Assembly (NCBI RefSeq): GCF_050717515.1
Contig: NZ_JBOITL010000032.1
Location: 310,001-374,000 of the forward strand
DNA: 64,000 nucleotides
Origin: Clostridium_AD sp050717515
GTDB taxonomy: Bacteria > Bacillota > Clostridia > Clostridiales > Clostridiaceae
Direction: 5' to 3'
The notes below the pieces were generated by a model. That model saw only the letters and a program-made list of their open reading frames with translations. It was not told the origin of the DNA and ran no database searches. A program made the translations under genes and the position numbers. Below are positions 43,988-52,053 of the stretch, piece by piece (the first letter of the stretch is position 1; the number at the start of each line of letters is the position of its first letter).

Positions 43988-44413
43988 ATGTTAAAAGGAA
44001 TTCCTGATGTTATTTCTCCAGAATTACTTAAAATATTAGATGAAATGGGCCATGGAGATGAATTGGTAATAGGCGATGCCAATTTTCCTTCAGCTAGCAA
44101 TGCTAAAAGACTTGTAAGAAGTGATGGAAATAGAATGACTTTAATTTTGGATGCAATCTTGAAATTATTTCCTTTGGATATATATACTGATAAATCTGTA
44201 ACTTTAATAGAAACAGGAAATGATTCAGCGCCAGAAATTTATGCAGAAGTAAATGGTATAATATCAAAGTATGATGATAGGGGAGAAGAAACTATTGACT
44301 ATATAGATACATTTAAATTCTATGAAAGAGCAAAAAATGCTTATGCAATAGTTGCATCATCAGAAAGGAAACTATATGGATGTGTAATTATTAAAAAGGG
44401 TATAATAAAGTAA
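43988..44413 (+). CDS. FucU/RbsD-family sugar mutarotase
   Basis: A 141-residue protein of the RbsD/FucU fold, which interconverts alpha and beta sugar anomers. Family features are the opening LKGIPDVISPELLKILDEMG, the catalytic HGDELVIGDANFP and the C-terminal IVASSERKLYGCVIIKKG with the substrate-contact Tyr. The best match of style is FucU. As the last gene of the operon, its most likely role is to supply the anomer used by the kinase. It could equally act on another sugar, since mutarotases are promiscuous. A terminator follows 38 bases after its stop. Confidence 0.85.
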   Translation: MLKGIPDVISPELLKILDEMGHGDELVIGDANFPSASNAKRLVRSDGNRMTLILDAILKLFPLDIYTDKSVTLIETGNDSAPEIYAEVNGIISKYDDRGEETIDYIDTFKFYERAKNAYAIVASSERKLYGCVIIKKGIIK

Positions 44414-44451
44414 TTGAATTAACTATTTTAAAGTGCTTAGGTATAAAATGT

Positions 44452-44484
44452 AGCTTTGGAGAGAAATCCAGAGCTTTTTATTTT
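44452..44484 (+). terminator. Terminator of the salvage operon
   Basis: AGCTTTGGA (44452-44460) pairs with TCCAGAGCT (44467-44475) apart from one G-T pair; TTTTTATTTTA follows. Confidence 0.8.
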
Positions 44485-44592
44485 ACGAATAAATTCTCTG
44501 TTAACGACACATTCACACCCATTAATAATTCTGGAAATGTTACAAAAAATTACAAAGCAACTCAGGCGGATAATTTAAAGGTAGATGCCACA

Positions 44593-44720
44593 GTAGTAAA
44601 ACAAATCGTATTTACAATTTGTTCATGCCCGTCGAGGTCTTTATGAGCGAAGCCGATTTGCCAAACATCCTAGGATATTTGGTCAATCCTAAAGCCACCG
44701 GAAGTTTATGTTTGCCAGCT
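44593..44720 (-). repeat. Dispersed stop-codon-adjacent repeat, copy 2 (long form)
   Basis: On the minus strand it starts at the LysR stop with GGCAAACATAAACTTCC. It then has an extra segment of about 35 bases with a local palindrome (GACCAAATATCCTAGGAT). The common core follows: GGCTTCGCTCATAAAGACC, GGGCATGAACAAATTGT, then ACGATTTGTTTTACTAC. The core matches copies at 37117 and 61578. Confidence 0.7.
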
Positions 44721-45581
44721 ACTTAAGGATTCAATAAAAACTTTCAAATATTGGGATATATATTTATTTTTGTGATATATAACACTGAAGTTTCTTTTGA
44801 ATTCAACATTGTTTATTTTTACTATTTTTAAAATATCAGCAGATATTTCATTCCTAACCAGCCTTTCTGAAATAACGGAGAGGCCATGTCCGGCTATTAC
44901 TGCTTGTTTTATTGAATCAGAATTATTGCATACCCACTTTTCCTGTATAATAAATCCAGCATTTTTTATGTAATTTTCAAAAAGCTCACGGGTGCCGCTT
45001 CCCTTTTCTCTTAAAATAAAAGGTTGGTTATTAAGTTCACATAATTCTACTGTATCTCTATTTGCAAAAGTGTTAGTTTTATTGCATATAAGTACTAGAT
45101 TATCTTTAATAACAGGTATGCATATTATTTCTTTACTTTTTACTTCGCCCTCAACAATACCAATATCTAATTCATTAGTTAAAATTTTTTCTTCTATTAT
45201 ACTGGTGTTATTAATGAGAATTTGAGTTTGGATAGTTGGATATTTAATATTAAAGCGACTTATTATATCACTCATCACACAGGTTCCCACTGTAATAGTT
45301 CCACCTATTTTTAATAGTGTATTAGATATGCTTTTAATGTTTTCTTCCATTTCATAAAAAAGAGCTACAATATGTCTTGCATAGCTTAGAAGTTGCTTTC
45401 CTGACTCCGTTATGTAAAGTTTTTTTGAAAGTCTTTCAAAAAGCTTAATATCATAAAAATTTTCAAGTTGTGAAATAGCTTGGCTAACGGAGGGCTGGGA
45501 TATATAAAGATTTTTAGCAGCAATGCTCATGTTATTGCAATCTACTACCTCAATAAAAATTTTAAGAAGACGAATGGTCAT
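44706..45581 (-). CDS. LysR-family regulator
   Basis: A 291-residue activator or repressor. The N-terminal winged helix contains MSIAAKNLYISQPSVSQAIS and LFERLSKKLYITESGK. The effector-binding domain follows with the usual two lobes (GTITVGTCVMSDI, then LILREKGSGTRELFE-like contacts). I chose ATG 45581 because GGAG lies eight bases upstream; a GTG at 45590 overlaps that site. It is divergent from the siroheme-protein operon and a near-perfect palindrome lies in the shared region, so it probably controls that operon. It resembles CysL/CysB-type regulators in organisation. Confidence 0.9.
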   Translation of the reverse strand: MTIRLLKIFIEVVDCNNMSIAAKNLYISQPSVSQAISQLENFYDIKLFERLSKKLYITESGKQLLSYARHIVALFYEMEENIKSISNTLLKIGGTITVGTCVMSDIISRFNIKYPTIQTQILINNTSIIEEKILTNELDIGIVEGEVKSKEIICIPVIKDNLVLICNKTNTFANRDTVELCELNNQPFILREKGSGTRELFENYIKNAGFIIQEKWVCNNSDSIKQAVIAGHGLSVISERLVRNEISADILKIVKINNVEFKRNFSVIYHKNKYISQYLKVFIESLSSWQT

Positions 45582-45598
45582 ATTAATCACTCCAATGT

Positions 45599-45614
45599 AT
45601 AGGTAAATACCTAT
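45599..45614. promoter_or_regulatory. Palindrome in the LysR/siroheme-protein divergent region
   Basis: ATAGGTA and TACCTAT are separated by two bases. The site is 18 bases upstream of the LysR start and about 80 bases from the divergent gene, a usual place for a LysR recognition site. Confidence 0.55.
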
Positions 45615-45693
45615 GATTATAATAAGATTATAATATTTTACAATGGATTTTTCAAGTGTTAAAATAAAGTCAAATCATGTTAGGGGGAAAATT

Positions 45694-46635
45694 ATGAATA
45701 AAATTAGTGAGGTAGAAATAAAAAGAGTAAAGTCTATGGGTTTTTTAGCAAATAATGACGGAGTACATTTTTCAGCCAGAATTATTACTGAAAATGGGGT
45801 TTTGAGCTCAAGACAACTTAGAAATCTAAGTGAAGTTGCAGATAAGTATGGAAAAGGTGAAATTGCATTTACCGTAAGACTTACACTGGAAATACCTGGA
45901 GTTGAATTTGAAAATATTGAGGCATTAAGAAGTTATATAGCTAAAGAAGGAATGATAACTGGTGGCACAGGACCAAATGTTAGGCCTGTAGTGGCGTGTA
46001 AAGGAACAGTATGTACATTTGGGCTTTTTGATACGCAAGCTATGGCGAGTGAAATACATAAAAACTTTTTCGAAAAATACAATGATGTTATTCTTCCTCA
46101 TAAGTTTAAAATAGCGGTAGGAGGATGTCCTAATAATTGTGTTAAGCCAGAATTAAATGATTTTGGGATTATAGGACAATTGATACCAAGGTATAATGTT
46201 TGTAAATGTGTAAAGTGTAAAAAATGTTTAGTTGAAAGTACATGTCCTATGGGAGCAGGTAAATTTATTGATGGGACTCTTAGTATTGACAAAGAAATTT
46301 GTAATAATTGTGGACGGTGCATAAATAAATGTCATTTTGGTGCAATGGAAAAAGGCATGCAAGGTTATAAAATATATATCGGTGGTAGATGGGGAAAATC
46401 AATTCGTCATGGATCCCTTATTAATAAAATCTTCACAAAAGAAGAGATTATGAGTATTCTTTTAAAAACAATTCTATTTTTTAAGGAAAATGCTTTTAAA
46501 GGAGAACGATTTGGAAGTGTCATTGATAGGTTAGGACTTGTTTATGTTGAAGCAGAAATACTAAGTAATGAAATTCTAAAAAGGAAAGCTGAAATATTAA
46601 ATGCGACTGTAAAGATTAAAGGAGAACAAATATGA
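45694..46635 (+). CDS. Small siroheme/iron-sulfur nitrite-sulfite reductase-like protein
   Basis: A cytoplasmic redox protein of 313 residues. The N-terminal ferredoxin-like half (IAFTVRLTLEIPGV) leads to the siroheme/[4Fe-4S] site: Cys102 and Cys107 in ACKGTVCTFG, Cys145 and Cys149 in GGCPNNCVKP. The first spacing is four residues, not the more usual five. Two ferredoxin clusters follow, CVKCKKCLVESTCP (172-184) and CNNCGRCINKC (203-213). It resembles AsrC and related small sulfite/nitrite reductase subunits. ATG 45694 is chosen for its AGGGGGAAA site. It overlaps the start of an ABC-importer gene by four bases, so electron transfer and import are co-expressed. Confidence 0.83.
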   Translation: MNKISEVEIKRVKSMGFLANNDGVHFSARIITENGVLSSRQLRNLSEVADKYGKGEIAFTVRLTLEIPGVEFENIEALRSYIAKEGMITGGTGPNVRPVVACKGTVCTFGLFDTQAMASEIHKNFFEKYNDVILPHKFKIAVGGCPNNCVKPELNDFGIIGQLIPRYNVCKCVKCKKCLVESTCPMGAGKFIDGTLSIDKEICNNCGRCINKCHFGAMEKGMQGYKIYIGGRWGKSIRHGSLINKIFTKEEIMSILLKTILFFKENAFKGERFGSVIDRLGLVYVEAEILSNEILKRKAEILNATVKIKGEQI

Positions 46636-47570
46636 ATTTAAGAAAAAATTTGTCTTTTTTCTTATGCATAATGATTATATTAGGAATGACGGGTTGTGCT
46701 AATAGTGAAAAGGTTATAGATACCAGTAAAAATAAAACAATTTCCGTTATAGATTCAAGAAAAAATAAAGTTACTTTTAGTGAAAGCCCTAAAAGAGTGG
46801 TTTCACTATATGGTTCTTTTTCTGAAACTTGGTTACTAGCAGGAGGAGAACTTGTAGGAGTTACAGATGATGTAGTGGAAGAAAGAAAAATGAAACTTAG
46901 TGGTAATGTGAAAGTAGTTGGAAAAGTAAAACAGCCTAATATAGAAGCTATAATAGCGCTTGAACCTGACTTTGTAATATTATCAGAAAATATAGATGCA
47001 GATATAAAAATATCTGAAATTTTAAAAAAAGCTGGTATAAATTACGCTTTCTTTAAGGAAGATACCTTTAGTGATTATCTTAATGTTTTAAAGAGTTGTA
47101 CTGACATTACAGGTAGAAAAGATTTGTATGAAAAAAATGGGGTAGCTGTAAAGAGTAAAATAAATAAGGTGATTTCTAATGTTGACCTATCTGAAAATCC
47201 TAGTGTGCTTTTTATAAGAGCCGCATCTATTGGAGCTACTGCGAAAGGCGATGATAATATTACTGGAGCAATGCTTAAAGATTTAGGAGCAGATAATATA
47301 GCCTCACGTCATTCATCACTTTTAGAGGATTTAAGCATAGAGGAAATAATTAAAGCGGATCCCAAATATATTCTTGTTACTACAATGGGGGATTCTGATA
47401 AGGCCTTAGAGGGACTTAAAACTTTAATTCAATCAAGCCCTGCTTGGAGCAAACTTAGCGCTGTTAAAAATAATAGATACATAATACTACCAAAAGAAAT
47501 GTTCCATTATAAGCCCAATGCTCTATGGGGAGATGCCTATGAATATCTTGCGAAAATTTTATATCCATAA
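46632..47570 (+). CDS. FecB/BtuF-type ABC substrate-binding lipoprotein
   Basis: An exported binding protein of 312 residues with lipobox MTGC (Cys22). The mature domain is of the periplasmic-binding-protein type with one connecting helix (PRVVSLYGSFSETWLLAGG at the start, then EPDFVILSE). This group binds iron-siderophore, heme, cobalamin or related corrinoids. It overlaps the siroheme-protein gene by four bases (ATGA) and the permease gene by 32 bases. Which ligand is bound cannot be read from the sequence; the siroheme partner and nearby cobalamin adenosyltransferase make a tetrapyrrole or iron source attractive. Confidence 0.87.
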   Translation: MNLRKNLSFFLCIMIILGMTGCANSEKVIDTSKNKTISVIDSRKNKVTFSESPKRVVSLYGSFSETWLLAGGELVGVTDDVVEERKMKLSGNVKVVGKVKQPNIEAIIALEPDFVILSENIDADIKISEILKKAGINYAFFKEDTFSDYLNVLKSCTDITGRKDLYEKNGVAVKSKINKVISNVDLSENPSVLFIRAASIGATAKGDDNITGAMLKDLGADNIASRHSSLLEDLSIEEIIKADPKYILVTTMGDSDKALEGLKTLIQSSPAWSKLSAVKNNRYIILPKEMFHYKPNALWGDAYEYLAKILYP

Positions 47571-48579
47571 ACCACTAGATAAGAACTGCTTTAAATTTAA
47601 GTTTACTATTATTTTAGGCTTAGTAGTTATATTGATATTAATGTCACTGCTAAATATTTTTTATGGGTCCATCGCATTAAATATTAAAGATATCTTTAAT
47701 GCGTTCATAAATGGTGATAATATATCTAAAACATATATTATTATTTTTTATGTACGTATACCAAGAATCATTGCAGCAGTATTTGCAGGGGCTGCGCTTG
47801 CGGTATCTGGTGTGATATTACAAGCAGTGCTTAACAATGCACTAGCATCACCTAATATTATTGGTGTGAATTCTGGAGCAGGTCTTTTTACCATTATGCT
47901 TGTGGTATTTTTCCCGCGATATATTAGCTATATTCCACTAGCAGCATTTTTAGGAGCACTTTTTGCATCACTTCTTATCTATTTTATAGCTTATAAAACC
48001 GGGGTGTCTAGGGGGACTATTGTACTTGCAGGTATTGCTGTAAGTAGTTTTTTAAATGCTGGAATACAGACAATTATGACCTTATATCCAGAGGCGGCTA
48101 TAGGTAATAATTCGTTTATGGTGGGTGGATTTTCAGGAATTGCTATGAATAAAATGAAATTTGCTATAGGTTATATAATTATAGGATTAATTTTAGCCTA
48201 CATTCTTAGTTATGATATGAATATTTTGGCTTTAGGAGATGAAATAGCTACCTCCCTTGGTTTGAAGGTTTCTTTTTACAGATTTTTTCTTATCGTAGTT
48301 GCTGCAATTTTAGCTGGTAGTGCTGTTAGCTTTTCAGGCTTATTAGGCTTTGTAGGTCTTATTATTCCTCATTTTACAAGACTAATTGTGGGTACTGACA
48401 ACAGGCTTGTTATTCCAGTATCAAGCATTATGGGTGGAATATTTGTTGTAACTTGTGATTTAATAGCAAGAGTAATATTTGCTCCTTTTGAAATACCTGT
48501 TGGGATTATTATGTCTTTTATTGGGGGACCCTTCTTTATATATATTTTAATAAAACAAAAAAAGAGGTTAAACATATGA
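47539..48579 (+). CDS. FecCD-type ABC permease
   Basis: A membrane permease of 346 residues with about ten helices. IPRIIAAVFAGAALAVSGVI, LASPNIIGVNSGA and the cytoplasmic-coupling region SGLLGFVGLIIPHFTRLIVG are diagnostic of the FecCD/BtuC family. I place the start at ATG 47539, which follows GGGGAG at eight bases; it overlaps the binding-protein gene by 32 bases. Only one permease gene is present, so the transporter is probably a homodimer. Its stop overlaps the ATPase start by four bases. Confidence 0.9.
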   Translation: MNILRKFYIHKPLDKNCFKFKFTIILGLVVILILMSLLNIFYGSIALNIKDIFNAFINGDNISKTYIIIFYVRIPRIIAAVFAGAALAVSGVILQAVLNNALASPNIIGVNSGAGLFTIMLVVFFPRYISYIPLAAFLGALFASLLIYFIAYKTGVSRGTIVLAGIAVSSFLNAGIQTIMTLYPEAAIGNNSFMVGGFSGIAMNKMKFAIGYIIIGLILAYILSYDMNILALGDEIATSLGLKVSFYRFFLIVVAAILAGSAVSFSGLLGFVGLIIPHFTRLIVGTDNRLVIPVSSIMGGIFVVTCDLIARVIFAPFEIPVGIIMSFIGGPFFIYILIKQKKRLNI

Positions 48580-49340
48580 TGGAATTAATGGATATTCATA
48601 GTGGTTATAATGGGCTCGAAAAAATAGGAAATATTAATATTAAAATAAAGAAAGGATGTATTACAAGTATAATTGGACCTAATGGGAGTGGTAAAACAAC
48701 TTTGTTAAAGGTTGCTTCAGGGCTAATACCTCCTTATTCTGGTGAGATATTACTAAATAATATTCCTATAAATAGTATAGGAAAGAAGGAATTTGCAAAG
48801 AAAGTATCGATTTTGCCACAAATAAGAAATGCCACGAATATTATTGTCAGTAGCCTTGTGATGCATGGACGATTTCCCTACCTTGGGTTCTCGCGTAAGC
48901 TATCAATTTATGATAGGGAAAAGGTAGAATACGCTATGGAACTTACAGGGGTTACAAAATTTAGGGGTAAAAATTTATTAGAACTTTCTGGTGGGGAGAG
49001 GCAAAAGGTGTACATAGCTATGATTGTAGCTCAAGATACGGATGTTATTTTTTTTGATGAACCTATTACTTATCTTGACATTAATCAACAGTTTCAAGTT
49101 ATGGAACTTATAAAAAATCTAAATAAAATGGGTAAAACCATTGTTATTGTGCTTCATGATATTGTACAAGCATTAATTCATTCACATAGGATTTGTGTAA
49201 TGAATAGAGGAGAAATAAAAAGCTATGGGACTCCAGAGGAAATTTTGAAAAAAAAGGTTATTAACGAAGTGTTCGGTGTTGTTTGTAAAAGAATAGATAT
49301 TCAGGAGTCTTCTCATAGCTACTATTTATCTCAAATATAG
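48576..49340 (+). CDS. FecE/BtuD-type ABC ATPase
   Basis: The cytoplasmic ATPase of the importer, 254 residues. Walker A is GPNGSGKTTLL, the signature LSGGERQKVYIA and Walker B TDVIFFDEPITYLD, followed by the switch His in VLHDI. It begins inside the permease stop codon. The operon is complete with siroheme protein, binding protein, permease and ATPase. No clear terminator follows in the 120 bases before the converging gene. Confidence 0.93.
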   Translation: MMELMDIHSGYNGLEKIGNINIKIKKGCITSIIGPNGSGKTTLLKVASGLIPPYSGEILLNNIPINSIGKKEFAKKVSILPQIRNATNIIVSSLVMHGRFPYLGFSRKLSIYDREKVEYAMELTGVTKFRGKNLLELSGGERQKVYIAMIVAQDTDVIFFDEPITYLDINQQFQVMELIKNLNKMGKTIVIVLHDIVQALIHSHRICVMNRGEIKSYGTPEEILKKKVINEVFGVVCKRIDIQESSHSYYLSQI

Positions 49341-49463
49341 AATATTATTATGGATGTTTTTAGGTGTTAAATGCATATTATATAATTTAATATTAATTAT
49401 TAAATTATATAAACCAATAGTGGGGCATGGCTAATTTAATAGAAGTTGTCAATTTAGTTCATT

Positions 49464-49982
49464 TTAACAATCAATACCTTTTCTTGCAAGAACTCCTTTA
49501 GTATAATAATGTTTAATTTCTTTCATTTCTGTGACTAAATCTGCCACAACGATTAATTCCTGTGGCGCATATCTGCCAGTTATTATAAGTTCTAAACTTT
49601 CGGGCTTACTTTTTATTAAATTAAGCACACTATCTAAATCTATCAATTTAAAATATAATGCTATGGTAAGTTCATCTAATATAACTACATCATATTTATT
49701 GTCCCTTATTATATTTTTTACTTTGTCAAGACCAGCTTGAGCAAGCTTTATATCTTTTTCTGTTGGTGACTTCTCTATAAAGCAATTTTCTCCATACTGA
49801 ATAATGTCTATATTGTCAAAATGTTGCTGTATTCCAACCTCACTATATTTCATACCTTTTACAAATTGGCCTATAAAAACTTTATTGCCACTGCAAACCG
49901 CCCTCAAGGCTACTCCAAAAGCTGCAGTTGTTTTACCTTTTCCATTTCCCGTATATATATGTACATATCCTTTCAAAATCAT
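49464..49982 (-). CDS. cobO: Cob(I)alamin adenosyltransferase, CobO/BtuR type
   Basis: Transfers the 5'-deoxyadenosyl group from ATP to reduced corrinoids. The P-loop GNGKGKTTAAFGVALRA lies at the N-terminus, as in BtuR/CobO, and YDVVILDELTIAL and LIITGRYAP are further conserved stretches. Length (172) fits. The start is uncertain: ATG 49982 is only two bases from GAGGAG, while an in-frame TTG at 49976 has ideal spacing and would give MKGYVHIYTG. It converges on the FecE-type ATPase gene, so import of a corrinoid by that system is possible, but no cobalamin riboswitch was found. Confidence 0.9.
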   Translation of the reverse strand: MILKGYVHIYTGNGKGKTTAAFGVALRAVCSGNKVFIGQFVKGMKYSEVGIQQHFDNIDIIQYGENCFIEKSPTEKDIKLAQAGLDKVKNIIRDNKYDVVILDELTIALYFKLIDLDSVLNLIKSKPESLELIITGRYAPQELIVVADLVTEMKEIKHYYTKGVLARKGIDC

Positions 49983-50075
49983 CACTCCTCGTAAATTTAA
50001 ATTTTTAATACATTTTAATATTTTAATGAACTTTGCCTAAATAATAGTTACATATATCTCAGTGAGATTTATCAC

Positions 50076-50117
50076 TTAATAATAACACGCAATTAATAAT
50101 AACACGCAATTAATAAT
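50076..50117. repeat. 17-base tandem repeat upstream of cobO
   Basis: TTAATAATAACACGCAA occurs at 50076-50092 and 50093-50109, with a partial third copy to 50117. It lies about 100 bases upstream of the cobO start. Confidence 0.75.
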
Positions 50118-50130
50118 ATCCATAATTATT

Positions 50131-50345
50131 TTACTTTATATATAAAATTTTCAATATATCTAATGCATTGCCAAAAGGGCATATAGCATAGACAGTTGTT
50201 ATTATCAAATCTTTAAACTTATCCATATTCGTCATTAAGTGGAAGACAAGCTTTAGCTCCAGTGATATTCCAAAATTCATTATAAGTTTTCAAGTCTACA
50301 CCTGAAACTTCTATTAAGTTGTTAATGAAGTAAATAGATGTGAAA
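50131..50345 (-). pseudogene. Relic C-terminus of an unrecognised protein, frameshifted
   Basis: The minus strand has two overlapping open pieces: one with LIEVSGVDLKTYNEFWNITG and ending LPLNDEYG, the other MDKFKDLIITTVYAICPFGN ending at 50131-50133. One base shift near 50225 would join them into a continuous domain of about 65 residues. No start or ribosome site precedes them. The parent family is not recognised. Confidence 0.4.
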
Positions 50346-50435
50346 ACAGAAATATATCAGTAACTTTAGTTAATAGATGTTACTTAAAGGAGTGTTTTGA
50401 GGTATAATAGATTAATAAAAGAGGGGGGTGCAATT

Positions 50436-51845
50436 ATGGAAACTAATGTAGAAAAGTCGACAATAAGATCAATAAAAAAGCGTAAGAAAATTGTTTTAGG
50501 TATTATAATTTCTATTTGTACTTTACTTATTATATACTTTGGGATGGCAATATATTTCATGAATCATTTTTATTTTGGTTCTACAATAAATAGAATTAGC
50601 GTTTCAGGTAAAAGTGTAGAGGCTGTAAATGAACAAATGGCATCTGAGATTCAAAAATATCAGTTAAACATAAAAGAACGAGGCGGTATAAATGAACAAA
50701 TTAGAGGTAAAGAAATTGGCTTAAAGTATGATATGAATGGGGAGTTTAAGAAGCTTAAAGATAAACAGAATCCTTATAAATGGATTTCAGCAGCTTTTAA
50801 TACAAAAGATTCTAAAATGATAGTAGGAGTTAAATATGATAAAGATATATTAAAAGAACAAGTGGATAAGCTCTCTTGTTTTGATAGTAGTAAGGCAATT
50901 GAACCTAAAAATGCTAGCTATAAGTATACAGATAATGGTTATGTGATTGTGGATGAAGTCATTGGAAACAAGGGTGATAAAGACAATTTATATAAGTATG
51001 TCATTGATGCAGTTACTAAGGGTGAAACAACAATAGATTTGGAATCAATTAATTACTATGTTAAGCCAAAATATAATTCAAAATCTCCAAAGGTAGTTGC
51101 CGCAAGGGACAAGTTAAACAAATATGTATCTTCAAAGATTACCTATACTTTTGGGAAAGATAAAGAAATTTTAGATGGTTCTAAAATAAACAAGTGGGTT
51201 ACAGTTGATGAAAATAGTGAAGTAACATTTAATGAAAAAGAAGTTGAAATTTATATGGACGTACTTGCTAGTGAATATAATACAGTTGCAAAAACGAGAA
51301 ATTTTATTTCATCATCAGGAAAGGTAATTAATATTGGTGGTGGTACTTATGGCTGGGCCATTAATAAGGTTAAAGAAATCCAAGATTTAATTTCCATCAT
51401 AAAGGAAGGGAAATCTATAGAAAAAGAACCTGCATATTATCAAACCGCATTGTATCATGGCAAGGATGATATTGGAAATACATATGTAGAAATAGATCTT
51501 TCAAGGCAACATTTATGGTTTTATAAAAACGGAGTGCTGATAACACAAGGGGATGTTGTTACAGGTAATGATGGATCTGATAAGACTAGAACACCCAGTG
51601 GCATTTATATGATCAATTATAAAGAAAGAAATGCCACGCTTAAAGGTGAAGGCTACGCTTCTCCTGTGAATTATTGGCTACCTTTTAATGGAGGAATAGG
51701 AATTCATGATGCAGGCTGGCGAGATAAGTTTGGAGGAGTGCTGTATAAGTCAGGCGGATCCCATGGTTGTATAAATTCACCATACGATGTAGCAAAAACA
51801 GTATTTGATAATATAGAGACAGGTACTCCAGTTGTTTGTTATTAG
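50436..51845 (+). CDS. L,D-transpeptidase with peptidoglycan-binding domains
   Basis: Forms 3-3 cross-links in peptidoglycan outside the membrane. A basic N-terminus and one membrane helix (about residues 22-43) are followed by two PG_binding_4-like regions (residues about 70-310). The C-terminal YkuD domain follows with YVEIDLSRQHLWFYKNGV and the catalytic GGSHGCINSP (Cys near 445, His just before). Length is 469 residues from ATG 50436, which has GAGGGGGG upstream; the frame is open to 50397 without a site. Such enzymes are common in clostridia, whose walls are rich in 3-3 links. The gene is monocistronic. Confidence 0.9.
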   Translation: METNVEKSTIRSIKKRKKIVLGIIISICTLLIIYFGMAIYFMNHFYFGSTINRISVSGKSVEAVNEQMASEIQKYQLNIKERGGINEQIRGKEIGLKYDMNGEFKKLKDKQNPYKWISAAFNTKDSKMIVGVKYDKDILKEQVDKLSCFDSSKAIEPKNASYKYTDNGYVIVDEVIGNKGDKDNLYKYVIDAVTKGETTIDLESINYYVKPKYNSKSPKVVAARDKLNKYVSSKITYTFGKDKEILDGSKINKWVTVDENSEVTFNEKEVEIYMDVLASEYNTVAKTRNFISSSGKVINIGGGTYGWAINKVKEIQDLISIIKEGKSIEKEPAYYQTALYHGKDDIGNTYVEIDLSRQHLWFYKNGVLITQGDVVTGNDGSDKTRTPSGIYMINYKERNATLKGEGYASPVNYWLPFNGGIGIHDAGWRDKFGGVLYKSGGSHGCINSPYDVAKTVFDNIETGTPVVCY

Positions 51846-51888
51846 TAGCAGATAAATTCACTTAATTTTAAAACAGTAGCTTATTTCA

Positions 51889-51918
51889 TAGAGAAATCTA
51901 TGGGGTAGGCTTTCTCTA
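51889..51918 (+). terminator. Weak terminator-like hairpin after the transpeptidase gene
   Basis: TAGAGAAA (51889-51896) pairs with TTTCTCTA (51911-51918) around 14 bases; the T-run is within the right arm only. Confidence 0.35.
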
Positions 51919-52053
51919 ATTGATTGGGAGAATGGAATAGTACTTATTTACATAAATAGTATATTATATAAAGGAAATTGGAAGTTAATGCAGAATTATA
52001 GTATGAGGAAACTTAAATAATAGAGTAGTATATTTATGAGGGGGGGAAGTTAC

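Noticed and set aside
46500..46640. Cobalamin riboswitch sought before the FecB-type gene
   Set aside because: The gene overlaps the preceding coding region by four bases and no conserved B12-box was seen there or before 45694.
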